A stretch of 64,000 nucleotides of DNA from Actinomadura syzygii (GCF_008085905.1 NZ_VSFF01000015.1:186001-250000), one strand, 5' to 3'. Positions 1-7,977 are shown, counted from the stretch's first letter. The notes: generated by a model not told the origin, from the sequence alone. Numbers and translations: made by a program.

Positions 1-510
1 GATCATCGCGCGCTGCCGCATCCCGCCGGAGAACTCGTGCGGGTAGTCCCGGACGCGGCTGCCCGCGTCCGGGATGCCGACGAGGTCGAGCATCTCCGCG
101 GCCCGCGCGAACGCGGCGCGGCGCGTCCCGCCCTTGTGCCGCCGGTACCCCTCGGCGATCTGGTCGCCGATCGTGAACGCCGGGTTCAGGCTGGTCATCG
201 GCTCCTGGAAGATCATCGAGATCTCGTTGCCGCGGATGTCGCGCAGTTCCTTCGGCGGCATGCCGACGAGGTCGCGGCCCCGGTACCGGACGTGGCCCGC
301 GGGCGTCCGGGCGTACCCGGACGGCAGCAGCCGCAGCACCGACAGGCTCGTGACGCTCTTGCCCGACCCGGACTCCCCGACCAGCCCGACGATCTCGCCC
401 TCCCCGACGTCGAACGACACGCCGTTGACGACGTTCGTCCACCCCCGGTCGGTGAGGAAGTCGACGTGCAAATCCTCGATTTCCAGCAGGGTCTTCCCTT
501 CCGCGGTCAT
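1..510 (-). CDS. Peptide-type ABC transporter ATP-binding protein (DppD/OppD family), 3' end cut by window edge
   Basis: Energises uptake of peptides or similar small solutes together with the two permeases and the binding lipoprotein upstream on the same strand. The visible 170 residues start at the ATG at 510-508. They contain Walker A GESGSGKS (about residues 45-52), the Q-loop stretch MIFQEPMTSLNP typical of the DppD/OppD subfamily, and the beginning of the signature FSGGMRQRA at the window edge. The C-terminal half, including Walker B and the oligopeptide-type C-terminal domain, lies outside the window. It is the fourth gene of the unit. The junction with the preceding permease gene is disturbed by a 77-bp insertion carrying a repeat element. 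The transported substrate cannot be read from the sequence. Confidence 0.93.
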   Translation of the reverse strand, partial: MTAEGKTLLEIEDLHVDFLTDRGWTNVVNGVSFDVGEGEIVGLVGESGSGKSVTSLSVLRLLPSGYARTPAGHVRYRGRDLVGMPPKELRDIRGNEISMIFQEPMTSLNPAFTIGDQIAEGYRRHKGGTRRAAFARAAEMLDLVGIPDAGSRVRDYPHEFSGGMRQRAMI

Positions 511-587
511 GACGCCCTACCTTTCTGGGGGGCGCCCCCCAGACCCCCGAGGGGGAAACGCCGTGATCCTCGCTTCGCTGCGGTCAT
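507..587 (-). other. 26-codon mini-ORF linking permease stop to DppD start
   Basis: An ATG at 587-585 overlaps the stop codon of the permease gene in an ATGA arrangement. It opens 26 codons (MTAAKRGSRR...KGRAS), and its own stop overlaps the DppD ATG in another ATGA. The sequence GCGGTCATGACGCC occurs at both ends (503-516 and 580-593), as if an ancestral ATGA junction had been duplicated by insertion of a repeat element. The mini-ORF would keep translational coupling between the two genes. I infer a coupling role and see no reason to think the peptide has a function of its own. Confidence 0.45.
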
Positions 588-591
588 GACG
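524..591 (+). repeat. Intergenic structured repeat, copy A (degenerate hairpin arm)
   Basis: This is the first of three related elements in the window. It begins with a perfect 18-bp palindrome (CTGGGGGGCGCCCCCCAG, 525-542), then ACCCCCGAGGGGG, then GTGATCCTCGCTTCGCTGCGGTCA, which matches the hairpin arm of the copies at 20256 and 42786. The long outer stem present in the other copies is imperfect here and the inner hairpin is reduced. Relative to the dpp genes the element is in antisense orientation. It overlaps the permease stop codon. Confidence 0.7.
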
Positions 592-1531
592 CCTTCCTTG
601 TCTCGCGACCGAAAGCGTCCCGGAGGCCGTCGCCGATCAGGTTGAAGCAGAGCGTCGCGATCGCGATGGCGATCCCGGGGTAGACGGCGAGGGACGGGTT
701 GGTCCGCATCTCCAGGAACGCCTGGCCGAGCATGCTGCCCCAACTAGCGGTCGGCGGGAGGGCGCCGAGGCCCAGCAGGCTGACCGTCACCTCGGCCAGC
801 AGCGCCGACGCGAGCAGGAACGACAGCTGGACGAGCGCCGCGGGCATGATGTTCGGCAGCACCCGCTTCCGCAGGATCGTCAGGTGCGGCGTCCCGATGC
901 TGGTGGACGCCTCGATGTACACCTCGCGGCGGACTTCGAGGGTGCTCCCCCGCACCACCCGGTACATGCGGGGCGCGTACACGATGCCGAGCGACACCAT
1001 CGCGGTCGTGAGTCCCGGCCCGACCATCGCGATGATCGCGATCGTCAGGATGATCGCGGGGAACGCCATCAGGATGTCGGCCGCGCGGTCCAGCAGCCAG
1101 TCCACGACGCCGCCGAAGTAACCGCTGATCAGGCCGAGCGGCAGCCCGATGCCGGTCGCGATCACGACGGCGAGGGCGGCGGCGGCGAGCGACACCCGGC
1201 CGCCGTGCATGAGGCGGGTCAGCGTGTCGCGGCCCAGGGTGTCGGTGCCGAGCCAGTGCTCGGCGGTCGGGCCGGACAGCCGGTCGCTGATGTCGACCTG
1301 CGCGGGCCCGTAGGGGGCGATGAGCGGGGCCGCCGCCGTCACGACGATGATCGCGAGCAGCAGCAGGGCGCCGATCACGGCCGACCGGTTCGACCGGAAC
1401 CGGCGGACGACGGCGCGCGTCCTCGACACCGGCTCGATCGGGCCCGCTTCCTTGCCGGCGTCCTTGCCCGCGTCCTTGCCGGGCGGCGCGGCGGCCGGCT
1501 TCCGGATGTCCACGCTGTCACTTTGAGTCAT
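584..1531 (-). CDS. Peptide-type ABC transporter permease (DppC family)
   Basis: Inner-membrane channel subunit of a binding-protein-dependent importer, 315 residues. After a hydrophilic N-terminus with a KDAG repeat (about residues 19-30) comes the OppC/DppC N-terminal segment. It contains one membrane span near residues 50-75, the motif GTDTLGRDTLTRLMHGGRVSL, and then the BPD_transp_1 domain with about five further spans. The EAA-loop region reads YIEASTSIGTPHLTILRKRVLPN, where the ATPase docks. Its ATG overlaps the stop of the DppB-type gene by four bases, so the two are translationally coupled. The last codons (KAS stop) run into the repeat element that separates it from the ATPase gene. 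Confidence 0.94.
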   Translation of the reverse strand: MTQSDSVDIRKPAAAPPGKDAGKDAGKEAGPIEPVSRTRAVVRRFRSNRSAVIGALLLLAIIVVTAAAPLIAPYGPAQVDISDRLSGPTAEHWLGTDTLGRDTLTRLMHGGRVSLAAAALAVVIATGIGLPLGLISGYFGGVVDWLLDRAADILMAFPAIILTIAIIAMVGPGLTTAMVSLGIVYAPRMYRVVRGSTLEVRREVYIEASTSIGTPHLTILRKRVLPNIMPAALVQLSFLLASALLAEVTVSLLGLGALPPTASWGSMLGQAFLEMRTNPSLAVYPGIAIAIATLCFNLIGDGLRDAFGRETRKAS

Positions 1532-2472
1532 GACATTTTGACCTTCGGATTGAAATAGCCGTACGACAGGTCGACCGCCAGGTTGACGAGCATGATCAGG
1601 ACAGCGGTGATCAGCAGAATTCCCTGCACCATCGGGAAATCGCGGGAGAACACCGAGAAATAGGCGAGCTTCCCGACTCCGGGAAGGGCGAACAACTGCT
1701 CGATGACGACGGTCGCGCCGATCAGCCGGTTCGCCTCGACGCCGAACGCCGTGACGACCGGGACGGCCGCGTTCTTCAGCACGTGCTTGACCGCCACCCG
1801 CCGCGGGTGCAGCCCTTTCGCGACGGCCGTGCGGATGTAGTCCTCCTGCATGACCGAGGTCACCGCGGCCCTGGTCTGCCGGGCGACGACCGCCGTCGGG
1901 ACGGTCGCGAGCGAGAAGGCGGGCAGGATGAGATGCCCGAGCCAGTCGAGCGGGCTGTCGGTGAAATTCACGTAGCCGACGGCCGGAAGCGTCCGCATCT
2001 GAATGGCGAAGACGAGCACGAGCATCATGCCGACCCAGAAATAGGGCAGCGCCATGAACGCGCTCGCGGTGACCGTGGACACCCGGTCCACCCAGCTTCC
2101 GGGACGCAGCCCGGCGGCGAGGCCGAGCGCGAGGCCGAGCACCGCCGCGATCAGCAGGGTCAGCCCGACCAGCGACAACGTCACCGGGAACCCGTGCGCG
2201 ATCGCCGACCAGACGCTCTGGCTGTCGACGAACGACGTGCCGAGGTCGCCGTGCAGGACGTCGGTGAACCAATTCCAGTACTGGACGAGGAATGGCTCGT
2301 CCAGCCCGAGCTGCTCGCGGATCGCCGCGATCCGCTCGGGCGTCGGGTTGCTTCCGGCCAGGGCCACCTCGGGCCCGCCCGGCACCAACGCGATCAGGCT
2401 GTAGATCAGGAAGCTGACGATGACCAGCAGCGGGACCATCGCCAACAGCCGGACGCACAAGAACCGCAGCAC
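1528..2472 (-). CDS. Peptide-type ABC transporter permease (DppB family)
   Basis: First permease of the importer, 314 residues, with six predicted membrane spans. The N-terminal segment MLRFLCVRLLAMVPLLVIVSFL is typical of DppB/OppB. The periplasmic motif PGGPEVALAGSNPTPERIAAIREQLGLDEP follows, and the EAA-type loop reads YIRTAVAKGLHPRRVAVKHVLKN. The GTG at 2472 is chosen because GGAGG lies nine bases upstream and residue 1 falls at the family start. A strong GC hairpin (2504-2541) separates it from the binding-protein gene. It overlaps the next permease gene by four bases. Confidence 0.94.
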   Translation of the reverse strand: MLRFLCVRLLAMVPLLVIVSFLIYSLIALVPGGPEVALAGSNPTPERIAAIREQLGLDEPFLVQYWNWFTDVLHGDLGTSFVDSQSVWSAIAHGFPVTLSLVGLTLLIAAVLGLALGLAAGLRPGSWVDRVSTVTASAFMALPYFWVGMMLVLVFAIQMRTLPAVGYVNFTDSPLDWLGHLILPAFSLATVPTAVVARQTRAAVTSVMQEDYIRTAVAKGLHPRRVAVKHVLKNAAVPVVTAFGVEANRLIGATVVIEQLFALPGVGKLAYFSVFSRDFPMVQGILLITAVLIMLVNLAVDLSYGYFNPKVKMS

Positions 2473-2503
2473 GCCGGGAACCTCCGTTCGTTACGGGGTG
2501 GTC

Positions 2504-2541
2504 GTCCCCGGCCGGGCCCGCGCGGGGGCCCGGCCGGGGAC
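2504..2541 (-). terminator. Strong GC hairpin between binding-protein and permease genes (attenuator-like)
   Basis: A perfect 16-bp inverted repeat (2504-2519 pairing with 2526-2541, six-base loop) lies between the lipoprotein gene stop and the first permease start. No T-run follows on the minus strand, so full termination is doubtful. Hairpins at this position in ABC operons commonly stabilise the binding-protein mRNA or attenuate permease expression. I infer that role here. Confidence 0.65.
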
Positions 2542-2554
2542 CGCTAGCGGCGCG

Positions 2555-4141
2555 TCACTTCCTGATCGCGACGCCGCGGAACTGGCGGGACCCGTCGACG
2601 TAGACCTCGACGCCCATGACCTTGTTGTTCATCGCCAGCGGGGTGTTCAGGTGGCACAGCGTGACCGGCGAGGCCGCGTCGTCGTGGGCCGTCTTGAAGA
2701 GCTGCTTGTAGATGGCCGCGCTGCTCTCCCGGTCCTCCGCGCCCTTGGCCTTCGCGGCGAGGTCGTTGATCGTCGGGTTCGAGTAGCCGCCGGGGTTGCT
2801 GAATCCGTCGGGCAGGTAGTACGAGGCGACCTGGATGCTCGGGTCGGCGTCCGCCTTCTGCTGCACCATGATCGCGTCGACGGACTTGTTGACCGAGAAG
2901 CCCTCCATCAGCTTCGGCAGCTCGACCGGCCGGATCGTCATCTTGACGCCGATCTCCTGGAGGTTCGCCTGGATGAGCTCCGCGACCCGCTGGTAGGCGT
3001 CGAGGTTGTCGGTCTCCAGCGTGAACTCGAACCCGTCCTTGACCCCGGCCTTGGCGAGCAGTTCCTTGGCCTTTCCGGGGTCGTACTTGTAGGCGTCCGG
3101 GGTGAGGCTCGGGTCGGAGGCGTAGTAGGTCGACGGGAACATCTGCACGCCGGGCTGGCAGAAACCGCCCTGGAGTTCGTTGACCGCGTTGCGGTCGATG
3201 GCGTAGTTCAGCGCCTGCCGGACTTCCTTCTTGTCGAACGGCGGGCGCGCGACGTTCAGCGCGATGGTGAAGCTCGCGAGGCTCGGCTTCTGGCAGACGG
3301 CGAGTTTCCCGTCCTTCGCCGGCTGGTACATGGCGGACCGCAGGAATGTGGCGTCGGCAGATCCGGTGACGGTGGCGTTCAGCCGCGCATTGTCGTTACT
3401 GGAGATCAGGTACACCATTTTGGCGACGTTGACGGCCTTCGGGTCCCAGTAGTCCTTCACCGGGGTGTACTCGACCTTGGTGTTGGGCTCGTAGGCGCTG
3501 ACCTTGAAGGCGCCCGATCCCCCGGTGGGCGTCCGGCCCTGGCCCGGGTCGTCGAAGACGGCGGGGCTCATCATCATGCCCGCCGAGCTGGACAGGATTC
3601 CGATCAGCGGCGCGGCGCCCGTCTTCGTGCGGACCTTCACCGTTGAGGCGTCCACGACGTCGACCCCCGTGACGTCGTTCAGCGCCTGCTTGTTGAAGCT
3701 CTTCGCACCCCGGTGCCGGTCGAGGTTCGCCTTGACGGACGCGGCGTCGAACGCCTTTCCGTCGTGGTACTTCCATTTGTCGATGAGGTGCAGCGTCAGG
3801 GTCTTGCCCTTGTCGCCGATCTCCCATTTCTTCGCCAGCATCGGCTGCGGCTCGCCGGCGGCGTCCATGCGGATCAGCGTGTCGTAGACCGGATAGAGGT
3901 ACATCCAGCTGTTGCTGGTCGTGATCTTGTCCGGGTCGAAGCTCGTGTTGGCGACGCTGTACATCCAGGTGAACGTCGCGCCCTTGTCGATCGCCGCCGG
4001 GTCCACCGGCGGGCAGGCGACGTCCTGCTTCGGCTTGGCCGCACCCGTGCCGCCGCCTCCCTCGTCGCCTTGGTCGGCGCTACACGCGCTCGCGATCATC
4101 AGGAACGCCGCGGCGGCCGCGACGATGAGCTGTTTCCGCAT
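2555..4141 (-). CDS. Peptide-type ABC transporter substrate-binding lipoprotein (SBP_bac_5)
   Basis: Extracytoplasmic solute receptor of the importer, 528 residues, normal for the SBP_bac_5 family. It opens with a lipoprotein signal (MRKQLIVAAAAAFLMIASAC, lipobox IASAC), so it should be lipid-anchored on Cys20. Family landmarks follow: a YDTLIRMD region near residue 90, the KWKYHDGKAFDAASVKANLDR block, and LNVARPPFDKKEVRQALNYAIDR. It is the first gene of the importer unit, transcribed leftward from the region around 4340-4400. The ligand is unknown, since the family covers peptides, nickel, opines and sugars. GGAGG precedes the ATG by about ten bases. Confidence 0.93.
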   Translation of the reverse strand: MRKQLIVAAAAAFLMIASACSADQGDEGGGGTGAAKPKQDVACPPVDPAAIDKGATFTWMYSVANTSFDPDKITTSNSWMYLYPVYDTLIRMDAAGEPQPMLAKKWEIGDKGKTLTLHLIDKWKYHDGKAFDAASVKANLDRHRGAKSFNKQALNDVTGVDVVDASTVKVRTKTGAAPLIGILSSSAGMMMSPAVFDDPGQGRTPTGGSGAFKVSAYEPNTKVEYTPVKDYWDPKAVNVAKMVYLISSNDNARLNATVTGSADATFLRSAMYQPAKDGKLAVCQKPSLASFTIALNVARPPFDKKEVRQALNYAIDRNAVNELQGGFCQPGVQMFPSTYYASDPSLTPDAYKYDPGKAKELLAKAGVKDGFEFTLETDNLDAYQRVAELIQANLQEIGVKMTIRPVELPKLMEGFSVNKSVDAIMVQQKADADPSIQVASYYLPDGFSNPGGYSNPTINDLAAKAKGAEDRESSAAIYKQLFKTAHDDAASPVTLCHLNTPLAMNNKVMGVEVYVDGSRQFRGVAIRK

Positions 4142-4514
4142 CTTGGGGGGTCCTCCGAACCAGGAACGTGGTGATGGAAAACGCGGTGAAGCGGGGAAAA
4201 CGCCGTCCGAGCAGAGCGGTGCCGGATATCCGAGTGGGGCCCGATCGCCCGCAGGGTCACTGCGTCCGGAGGTGACGGGCCGATCGCTCGCGGGGGGTCG
4301 GCCCCGCGGGGGGTGGGGGTGCCGCGGTCACTGCGTCGCGGTCGAGTTTGTACTTTGTCTGATGAATGAGAACATACGTAGACTCGTCCGTCAAGGAAAC
4401 GGCGGAGGGCTCCCGAACGCATGCGGAAGGCCGCACCGGAGGCGTCACGGTGCGGTGATCGGCCCAGGCCGGGCCGCTACGGAGTGGCGTCGACGGCGAG
4501 CCGCCGCGGAGGGG
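4142..4514 (-). promoter_or_regulatory. Intergenic region with AT-richer probable promoter of the importer unit
   Basis: No gene is visible in these 373 bases. The only AT-richer stretch is at about 4345-4390. It contains an imperfect inverted repeat on the minus strand (GTATGTTCT ... AGACAAAGTAC), which could be a promoter/operator for the lipoprotein gene roughly 200 bases downstream. I could not assign -35/-10 boxes with confidence. The rest is GC-rich and featureless. Confidence 0.35.
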
Positions 4515-4880
4515 TCAGGCGCCGACGACCGCCTGGGCCACGGCCATCCCGGCGTAGGCGGCGCCGAGCCCGGCGGCGAGCGACATCAGTGCGTTGAGCA
4601 GCGCGTAGGTTCCCGAGCCGTCCTCGATCAGCCGGACGGTCTCGTACCCGAACGTCGAGTACGTGGTGAGCGCGCCGCAGAAACCGGTGCCCGCGACGGC
4701 CATGACGCCGCTCCCCGGGGCCAGCTCGGTGAGCATGCCGAGCACCGCGCAGCCGACGATGTTGACGGTGAACGTCCCCCAGGGGAACACCGAGTCGTGG
4801 CGGGACTGGACCGCGCGGTCCGTCAGGTAGCGCAGCGGCGCGCCGAGCGCGGCGCCGAGGGCGACGAGCAGGACGGTCAT
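4515..4880 (-). CDS. crcB: Fluoride efflux channel CrcB/Fluc (second subunit)
   Basis: Small membrane protein of 121 residues that exports fluoride as a dual-topology dimer. It has four hydrophobic segments, the N-terminal GAALGAPLRYLTDR, the family motif PWGTFTVNIVGCAVLGML (Asn in the pore region), and GFCGALTTYSTFGYETVRL, which carries the conserved Thr/Ser-Thr-Phe signature. Its ATG overlaps the stop of the DUF190 gene by four bases. Paired Fluc genes often encode a heterodimer, and the partner here is the crcB at 5233-5781. Confidence 0.95.
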   Translation of the reverse strand: MTVLLVALGAALGAPLRYLTDRAVQSRHDSVFPWGTFTVNIVGCAVLGMLTELAPGSGVMAVAGTGFCGALTTYSTFGYETVRLIEDGSGTYALLNALMSLAAGLGAAYAGMAVAQAVVGA

Positions 4881-5236
4881 TCCCCCGGCTCCTCCGGGTC
4901 GTCCGAGCGGCCCGCGTAGCGGACGACCTCGACCGGGTCGAGGACGACGAGGCCCTCCTCGATCAGCTCGTCCAGCTGGGGCAGGAACGCGCGGACCTTC
5001 TCCTCCGCGTCCACGATGACGATCGCGATCGGCAGGTCCTCGGTCAGCGACAGGATCCGGGACGTGTGCACGCGGCTGGACGTCCCGAACCCCTCGTAGC
5101 CGCGCAGGACGGTGGCCCCGGCGAGCCCCGCCTCGTGGGCCCGGTGCACGATCTCGTGGTAGAGCGGCCGGTGGCGCCACTGGTCGTCCTCGCCGATGAG
5201 GACCGTCAGCCGGAGGGCCGAGCCGTGCAGCTTCAT
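4877..5236 (-). CDS. DUF190 family protein between the two crcB genes
   Basis: A 119-residue soluble protein of the DUF190 family (ferredoxin-like/PII-like fold). It shows the characteristic start MKLHGSALRLTVLIGEDDQWRHRPLYHEIV and the block GLAGATVLRGYEGFGTSSRVHTSRILSLTEDLPIAIVIVD split around a conserved Gly-rich turn. DUF190 genes are frequently found beside crcB, and a regulatory or accessory role in fluoride export is suspected but not established. It overlaps both neighbours by four bases, so the three genes form one translationally coupled unit. Confidence 0.93.
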   Translation of the reverse strand: MKLHGSALRLTVLIGEDDQWRHRPLYHEIVHRAHEAGLAGATVLRGYEGFGTSSRVHTSRILSLTEDLPIAIVIVDAEEKVRAFLPQLDELIEEGLVVLDPVEVVRYAGRSDDPEEPGE

Positions 5237-5781
5237 GCGTTCTCCTTACCCTCGTCACCCGCGCCATCGGCTGCGGCCCGCGTGCGCGGGCGGGAGAGCA
5301 GCCGCGTCAGCCAGACCCCGGCCTGGACCGCGAGCAGCGCGCAGACCAGCGTCCCGAACAGGTAGAGCAGCGCGCTGCGGGCCATCTCGTCCTGGACGCC
5401 GCGCTGCACCTCGACGAGCGCGGTGGAGAACGTGGTGTACCCGCCGAGGATCCCGACGCCGAGGAACGGCCGCACCAGCCGGTGCGCCCGCCACACCTCG
5501 GTGATCAGCACCATCAGCACGCCGATCAGCAGGCAGCCGGACACGTTGATCACGAAGATCGCCCAGTCGAACGCGCCGGACCGGTGCGGGAGCGCGGTCG
5601 AGATCCCGTAGCGCGCGAGCGCGCCGCAGACTCCGCCCGCGGAGATCGCGGCGAGCGTGGACCAGTGCTCGCGGCCGAGGTCCCATCGCCGTCGCGGCGG
5701 CACGCGCAGATCGATGTCCGGAGCCTTGGAAGCGACCTCGGACGGGGACGCCTCCGGCCGGACGGGACGTGCATCGGACAC
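5233..5781 (-). CDS. crcB: Fluoride efflux channel CrcB/Fluc (first subunit)
   Basis: A 182-residue Fluc family protein, longer than its partner because of a 45-residue hydrophilic N-terminus. The channel domain begins around LAAISAGGVCGALARYGIST and includes WAIFVINVSGCLLIGVLMV (pore Asn) and FLGVGILGGYTTFSTALVEV (conserved TTFST). The start is taken at the GTG at 5781, which has an excellent AGGAGGA site eight bases upstream. A longer reading frame to 5883 lacks such a site. The gene leads the crcB-DUF190-crcB unit, consistent with export by a heterodimer. Confidence 0.92.
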   Translation of the reverse strand: MSDARPVRPEASPSEVASKAPDIDLRVPPRRRWDLGREHWSTLAAISAGGVCGALARYGISTALPHRSGAFDWAIFVINVSGCLLIGVLMVLITEVWRAHRLVRPFLGVGILGGYTTFSTALVEVQRGVQDEMARSALLYLFGTLVCALLAVQAGVWLTRLLSRPRTRAAADGAGDEGKENA

Positions 5782-5967
5782 AGGACTCCTCCTACCAGCG
5801 TGCGCGACAACCACTGGCAGGGACCGTTGGCGGCCGATGCCGCGGTTGCTCCGCTCGGGCGAGCTGGAAGCGGCGAGCCCCACCGCCGCGGTCCCCGGCG
5901 TGCGGGAACCGCGTATCAGCTTAGTCGCACCGCGCCGCGGAACCGGCGGGAGACGCCGGTCGGCGGC

Positions 5968-6507
5968 TCAGGTCGGCTGCCAGAGGTTGGGCGTGAGCTG
6001 GGGCTGCCAGTCGGCCTGCGACCTGTGCGCCTGGCGGCAGAGGTAGCGGACGCCGTGATAGCTCACCGCGTCGCCGGGACGGTAGGCGACGCCGACCGTC
6101 CACGCGGGCGTGCTCACCCTGCGTCCGGGCGGCGGCGTCTGCGGCGGCGGCCGCGTCCCGCTGGTCGGGACGGCGGACGGCGTCGCCGAAGGCGTCCGGG
6201 ACGGAGTGGGCGTGCCGGACTTGCTGGGAGTCGCCGTGCCGGGCGGCACCCACGTCGACTCGGTGGGCGGGGCCGACTCCGGAATGGGCCCCTCGGACGC
6301 GGCGACGCCGGGCGCCGGGTCCGGGTCGGAGTGCGGCTGCAGTGCGGAGAACACGCCCACGAAGAGCACGATCGTCACGACGCCGCCGAGCACGGCGTAC
6401 CCGAACCTGAACGTCCTCGGCGGGCGACCGTCGCCGCGATCGCCGCGCCCGCGCTCCGGCGCGCTCCTGTGCACTCGACCCCCCAGTTCCCGGCCGTGGA
6501 AGGACAT
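5968..6507 (-). CDS. Membrane-anchored protein with Pro/Thr-rich linker and C-terminal carbohydrate-binding (CBM5/12-like) module
   Basis: About 179 residues. A basic cytoplasmic N-terminus precedes one membrane span (FGYAVLGGVVTIVLFVGVFSAL). An extracellular Pro/Thr/Ser-rich linker of about 80 residues leads to a C-terminal module containing PAWTVGVAYRPGDAVSYHGVRYLCRQAH and ending DWQPQLTPNLWQPT. That pattern (Trp-x-x-xx-Y-x-x-Gly-D-x-V-x-Y-x-x-x-x-Y) is the chitin-binding type 3/CBM5-12 fold. It probably binds chitin or another polysaccharide at the cell surface, and no catalytic domain is present. The start at 6507 is chosen because the frame upstream of it is not conserved-looking and overlaps the likely promoter. 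The ribosome site is weak. Confidence 0.75.
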   Translation of the reverse strand: MSFHGRELGGRVHRSAPERGRGDRGDGRPPRTFRFGYAVLGGVVTIVLFVGVFSALQPHSDPDPAPGVAASEGPIPESAPPTESTWVPPGTATPSKSGTPTPSRTPSATPSAVPTSGTRPPPQTPPPGRRVSTPAWTVGVAYRPGDAVSYHGVRYLCRQAHRSQADWQPQLTPNLWQPT

Positions 6508-6534
6508 GCCGCCGCGCCCGCCCGCCGAGCGCCG

Positions 6535-6568
6535 ATCATAGTGACATATTCGCGCGGAGCATGTCACT
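6535..6568 (-). promoter_or_regulatory. Spaced inverted repeat with -10-like box upstream of the CBM protein
   Basis: AGTGACAT (6540-6547) and ATGTCACT (6561-6568) form a perfect 8-bp inverted repeat with a 13-base spacer. On the minus strand, TATGAT (6540-6535) abuts it and could be a -10 element about 28 bases before the chosen start codon. The arrangement fits an operator or activator site at the promoter of the surface protein gene. No other copy is seen in the window. Confidence 0.45.
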
Positions 6569-6733
6569 CGCCCGTTCGCCCGCCCCGCGAGGCCGCGAGT
6601 TCCCGCCCGCGCGCCGCCGGAAGCCACGCGCGTCGTCCGCGTCCCAGCACACTAGAACGGGAACATCGACGGCGGGATGTCGAGACCGGATGCGGTCGAT
6701 CTAGTCCGGGGTTGAACCTGCCGGGCGCCGACA

Positions 6734-6766
6734 GGGAACGCCGCGCTCCACATGCGCGCCGTTCCC
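6734..6766 (-). terminator. Hairpin downstream of the acyl-CoA dehydrogenase operon
   Basis: GGGAACG (6734-6740) pairs with CGTTCCC (6760-6766), and the intervening bases can form a further GCGC stem. It lies just beyond the stop codon at 6784 of the last gene of the leftward operon. No U-run is present, so termination efficiency is uncertain. Confidence 0.45.
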
Positions 6767-6783
6767 CGAGCCGTCGCCGGGCC

Positions 6784-7977
6784 CTACTTTCCGGGGCGGT
6801 TGCGCGCGTATTTCGGCAGTCCCAAGACGCGCTCCGCGATGAGGTTGCGGTGCACTTCCGTGGTGCCCGCGTAGATGGCGGTGCCCTGGGCGAAGCGGTG
6901 CGCCCATTCGATGACGCCGTCCTCCAGGGCGCCGTCCGCGCCGCGCGCGACCAGCGCCTCCGGGCCGACGAGGTCGATGATCTCGGCCGAGTCGCGGATC
7001 AGCAGCTCGGACGCGAGCACCCGGCCCATCGGCGGCGGGGTGTTGCGGGACGCCTCCACGTCCAGCGCGACCTGCCCGAGCCTGGCGCGGACGAGCGGGT
7101 CGTCGATGGGGCGCCCGCCGTCCGGCCGTCGCGCGGTCGACGCCCAGCGCAGCGTGTGCTCCAGCAGCCGCTCCAGCGTGTGCAGGTAGGTCTGCCCGGA
7201 CGGGTTGATCTCCGCCAGCCCGTGCGCGTCGTCGCGTCCGATGCCGTGCTCGGCGCGCAGCGGCTCGGACAGGACGGTCCAGCCCTGCCCGCGCTGCCCC
7301 AGCCGGTAGCGGTCGGGGACCTGGACGTCCCCGTAGTAGACGACGTTGGTCCGCTCACCGCCGAGCGTGTGGACGGGCCTGATCTCGACGCCCGGCGAGT
7401 CGAGCGGCACCAGGAACATCGTCAGGCCGCGGTGCTTCGGCGCGTCCGGGTCGCTGCGCGCGAGCAGGAAGCTGTACTGGCAGTTCTGCGCGCCGGTGGT
7501 GAACATCTTGGAGCCGGAGATCGTCCAGGTGCCGCCGTCCAGGACGGCCCTGGTGCGGGCCCCGGCCAGGTCGGAGCCGGTGTCGGGCTCGGTGTAGCCG
7601 AGGCAGACGCACACCTCTCCCGTGGCGATCCGCGGCAGCACGTCCGCCTTGAGGGCGTCGTTGGCGTACGCGCGGATGCCCGCGACGGACAGCCCGGTGG
7701 TGCCCTTGGTGATGCTGGGCGCCTCGCGGCGGCGCAGCTCCCGGTCCAGCAGGTGGACGCGCAGCGGGTCGAGCCCCGCGCCGCCCTCCTCGACCGGCCA
7801 CGCGGGGAAGATCCAGCCCTTCGCGCCGAGCGCGCGGTGGAAGGCGCGGTTGTGGCCCGCGCCGGTCTCCCATTCCTCGTCGAGGACGTCCTGGGTGAGG
7901 TGCTCGTCGAGGAACGCCTCCACCTCCTTCACGAAGGCGGTGAGTTCCTCGTCCAGTTCGAGAGCGCCGAAGTCCAT
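6784..7977 (-). CDS. Acyl-CoA dehydrogenase family protein (pair partner of the next gene)
   Basis: FAD-dependent alpha,beta-dehydrogenation of an acyl-CoA thioester, 397 residues. The N-terminal helical domain leads to CLGYTEPDTGSDLAGARTRAV (about residues 127-147, FAD/acyl contact) and WTISGSKMFTTGAQNCQYSFLLARSD in the beta domain. The C-terminal helical domain ends FAQGTAIYAGTTEVHRNLIAERVLGLP. The Glu used by medium-chain enzymes (YEGT) is Ala here, so any catalytic base is elsewhere or supplied differently. It lies three bases after a second, shorter acyl-CoA dehydrogenase. Such pairs in actinobacteria form alpha2beta2 heterotetramers acting on bulky substrates such as steroid side chains. 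Quaternary structure and substrate are inferred. Confidence 0.92.
   Translation of the reverse strand: MDFGALELDEELTAFVKEVEAFLDEHLTQDVLDEEWETGAGHNRAFHRALGAKGWIFPAWPVEEGGAGLDPLRVHLLDRELRRREAPSITKGTTGLSVAGIRAYANDALKADVLPRIATGEVCVCLGYTEPDTGSDLAGARTRAVLDGGTWTISGSKMFTTGAQNCQYSFLLARSDPDAPKHRGLTMFLVPLDSPGVEIRPVHTLGGERTNVVYYGDVQVPDRYRLGQRGQGWTVLSEPLRAEHGIGRDDAHGLAEINPSGQTYLHTLERLLEHTLRWASTARRPDGGRPIDDPLVRARLGQVALDVEASRNTPPPMGRVLASELLIRDSAEIIDLVGPEALVARGADGALEDGVIEWAHRFAQGTAIYAGTTEVHRNLIAERVLGLPKYARNRPGK

Noticed and set aside
5782..5910. Possible fluoride (crcB-motif) riboswitch upstream of crcB
   Set aside because: GGCGGTGGGGCTCGCC on the minus strand resembles the first part of the motif, but the downstream pairing partner and the conserved CTGATG-type segment are missing.
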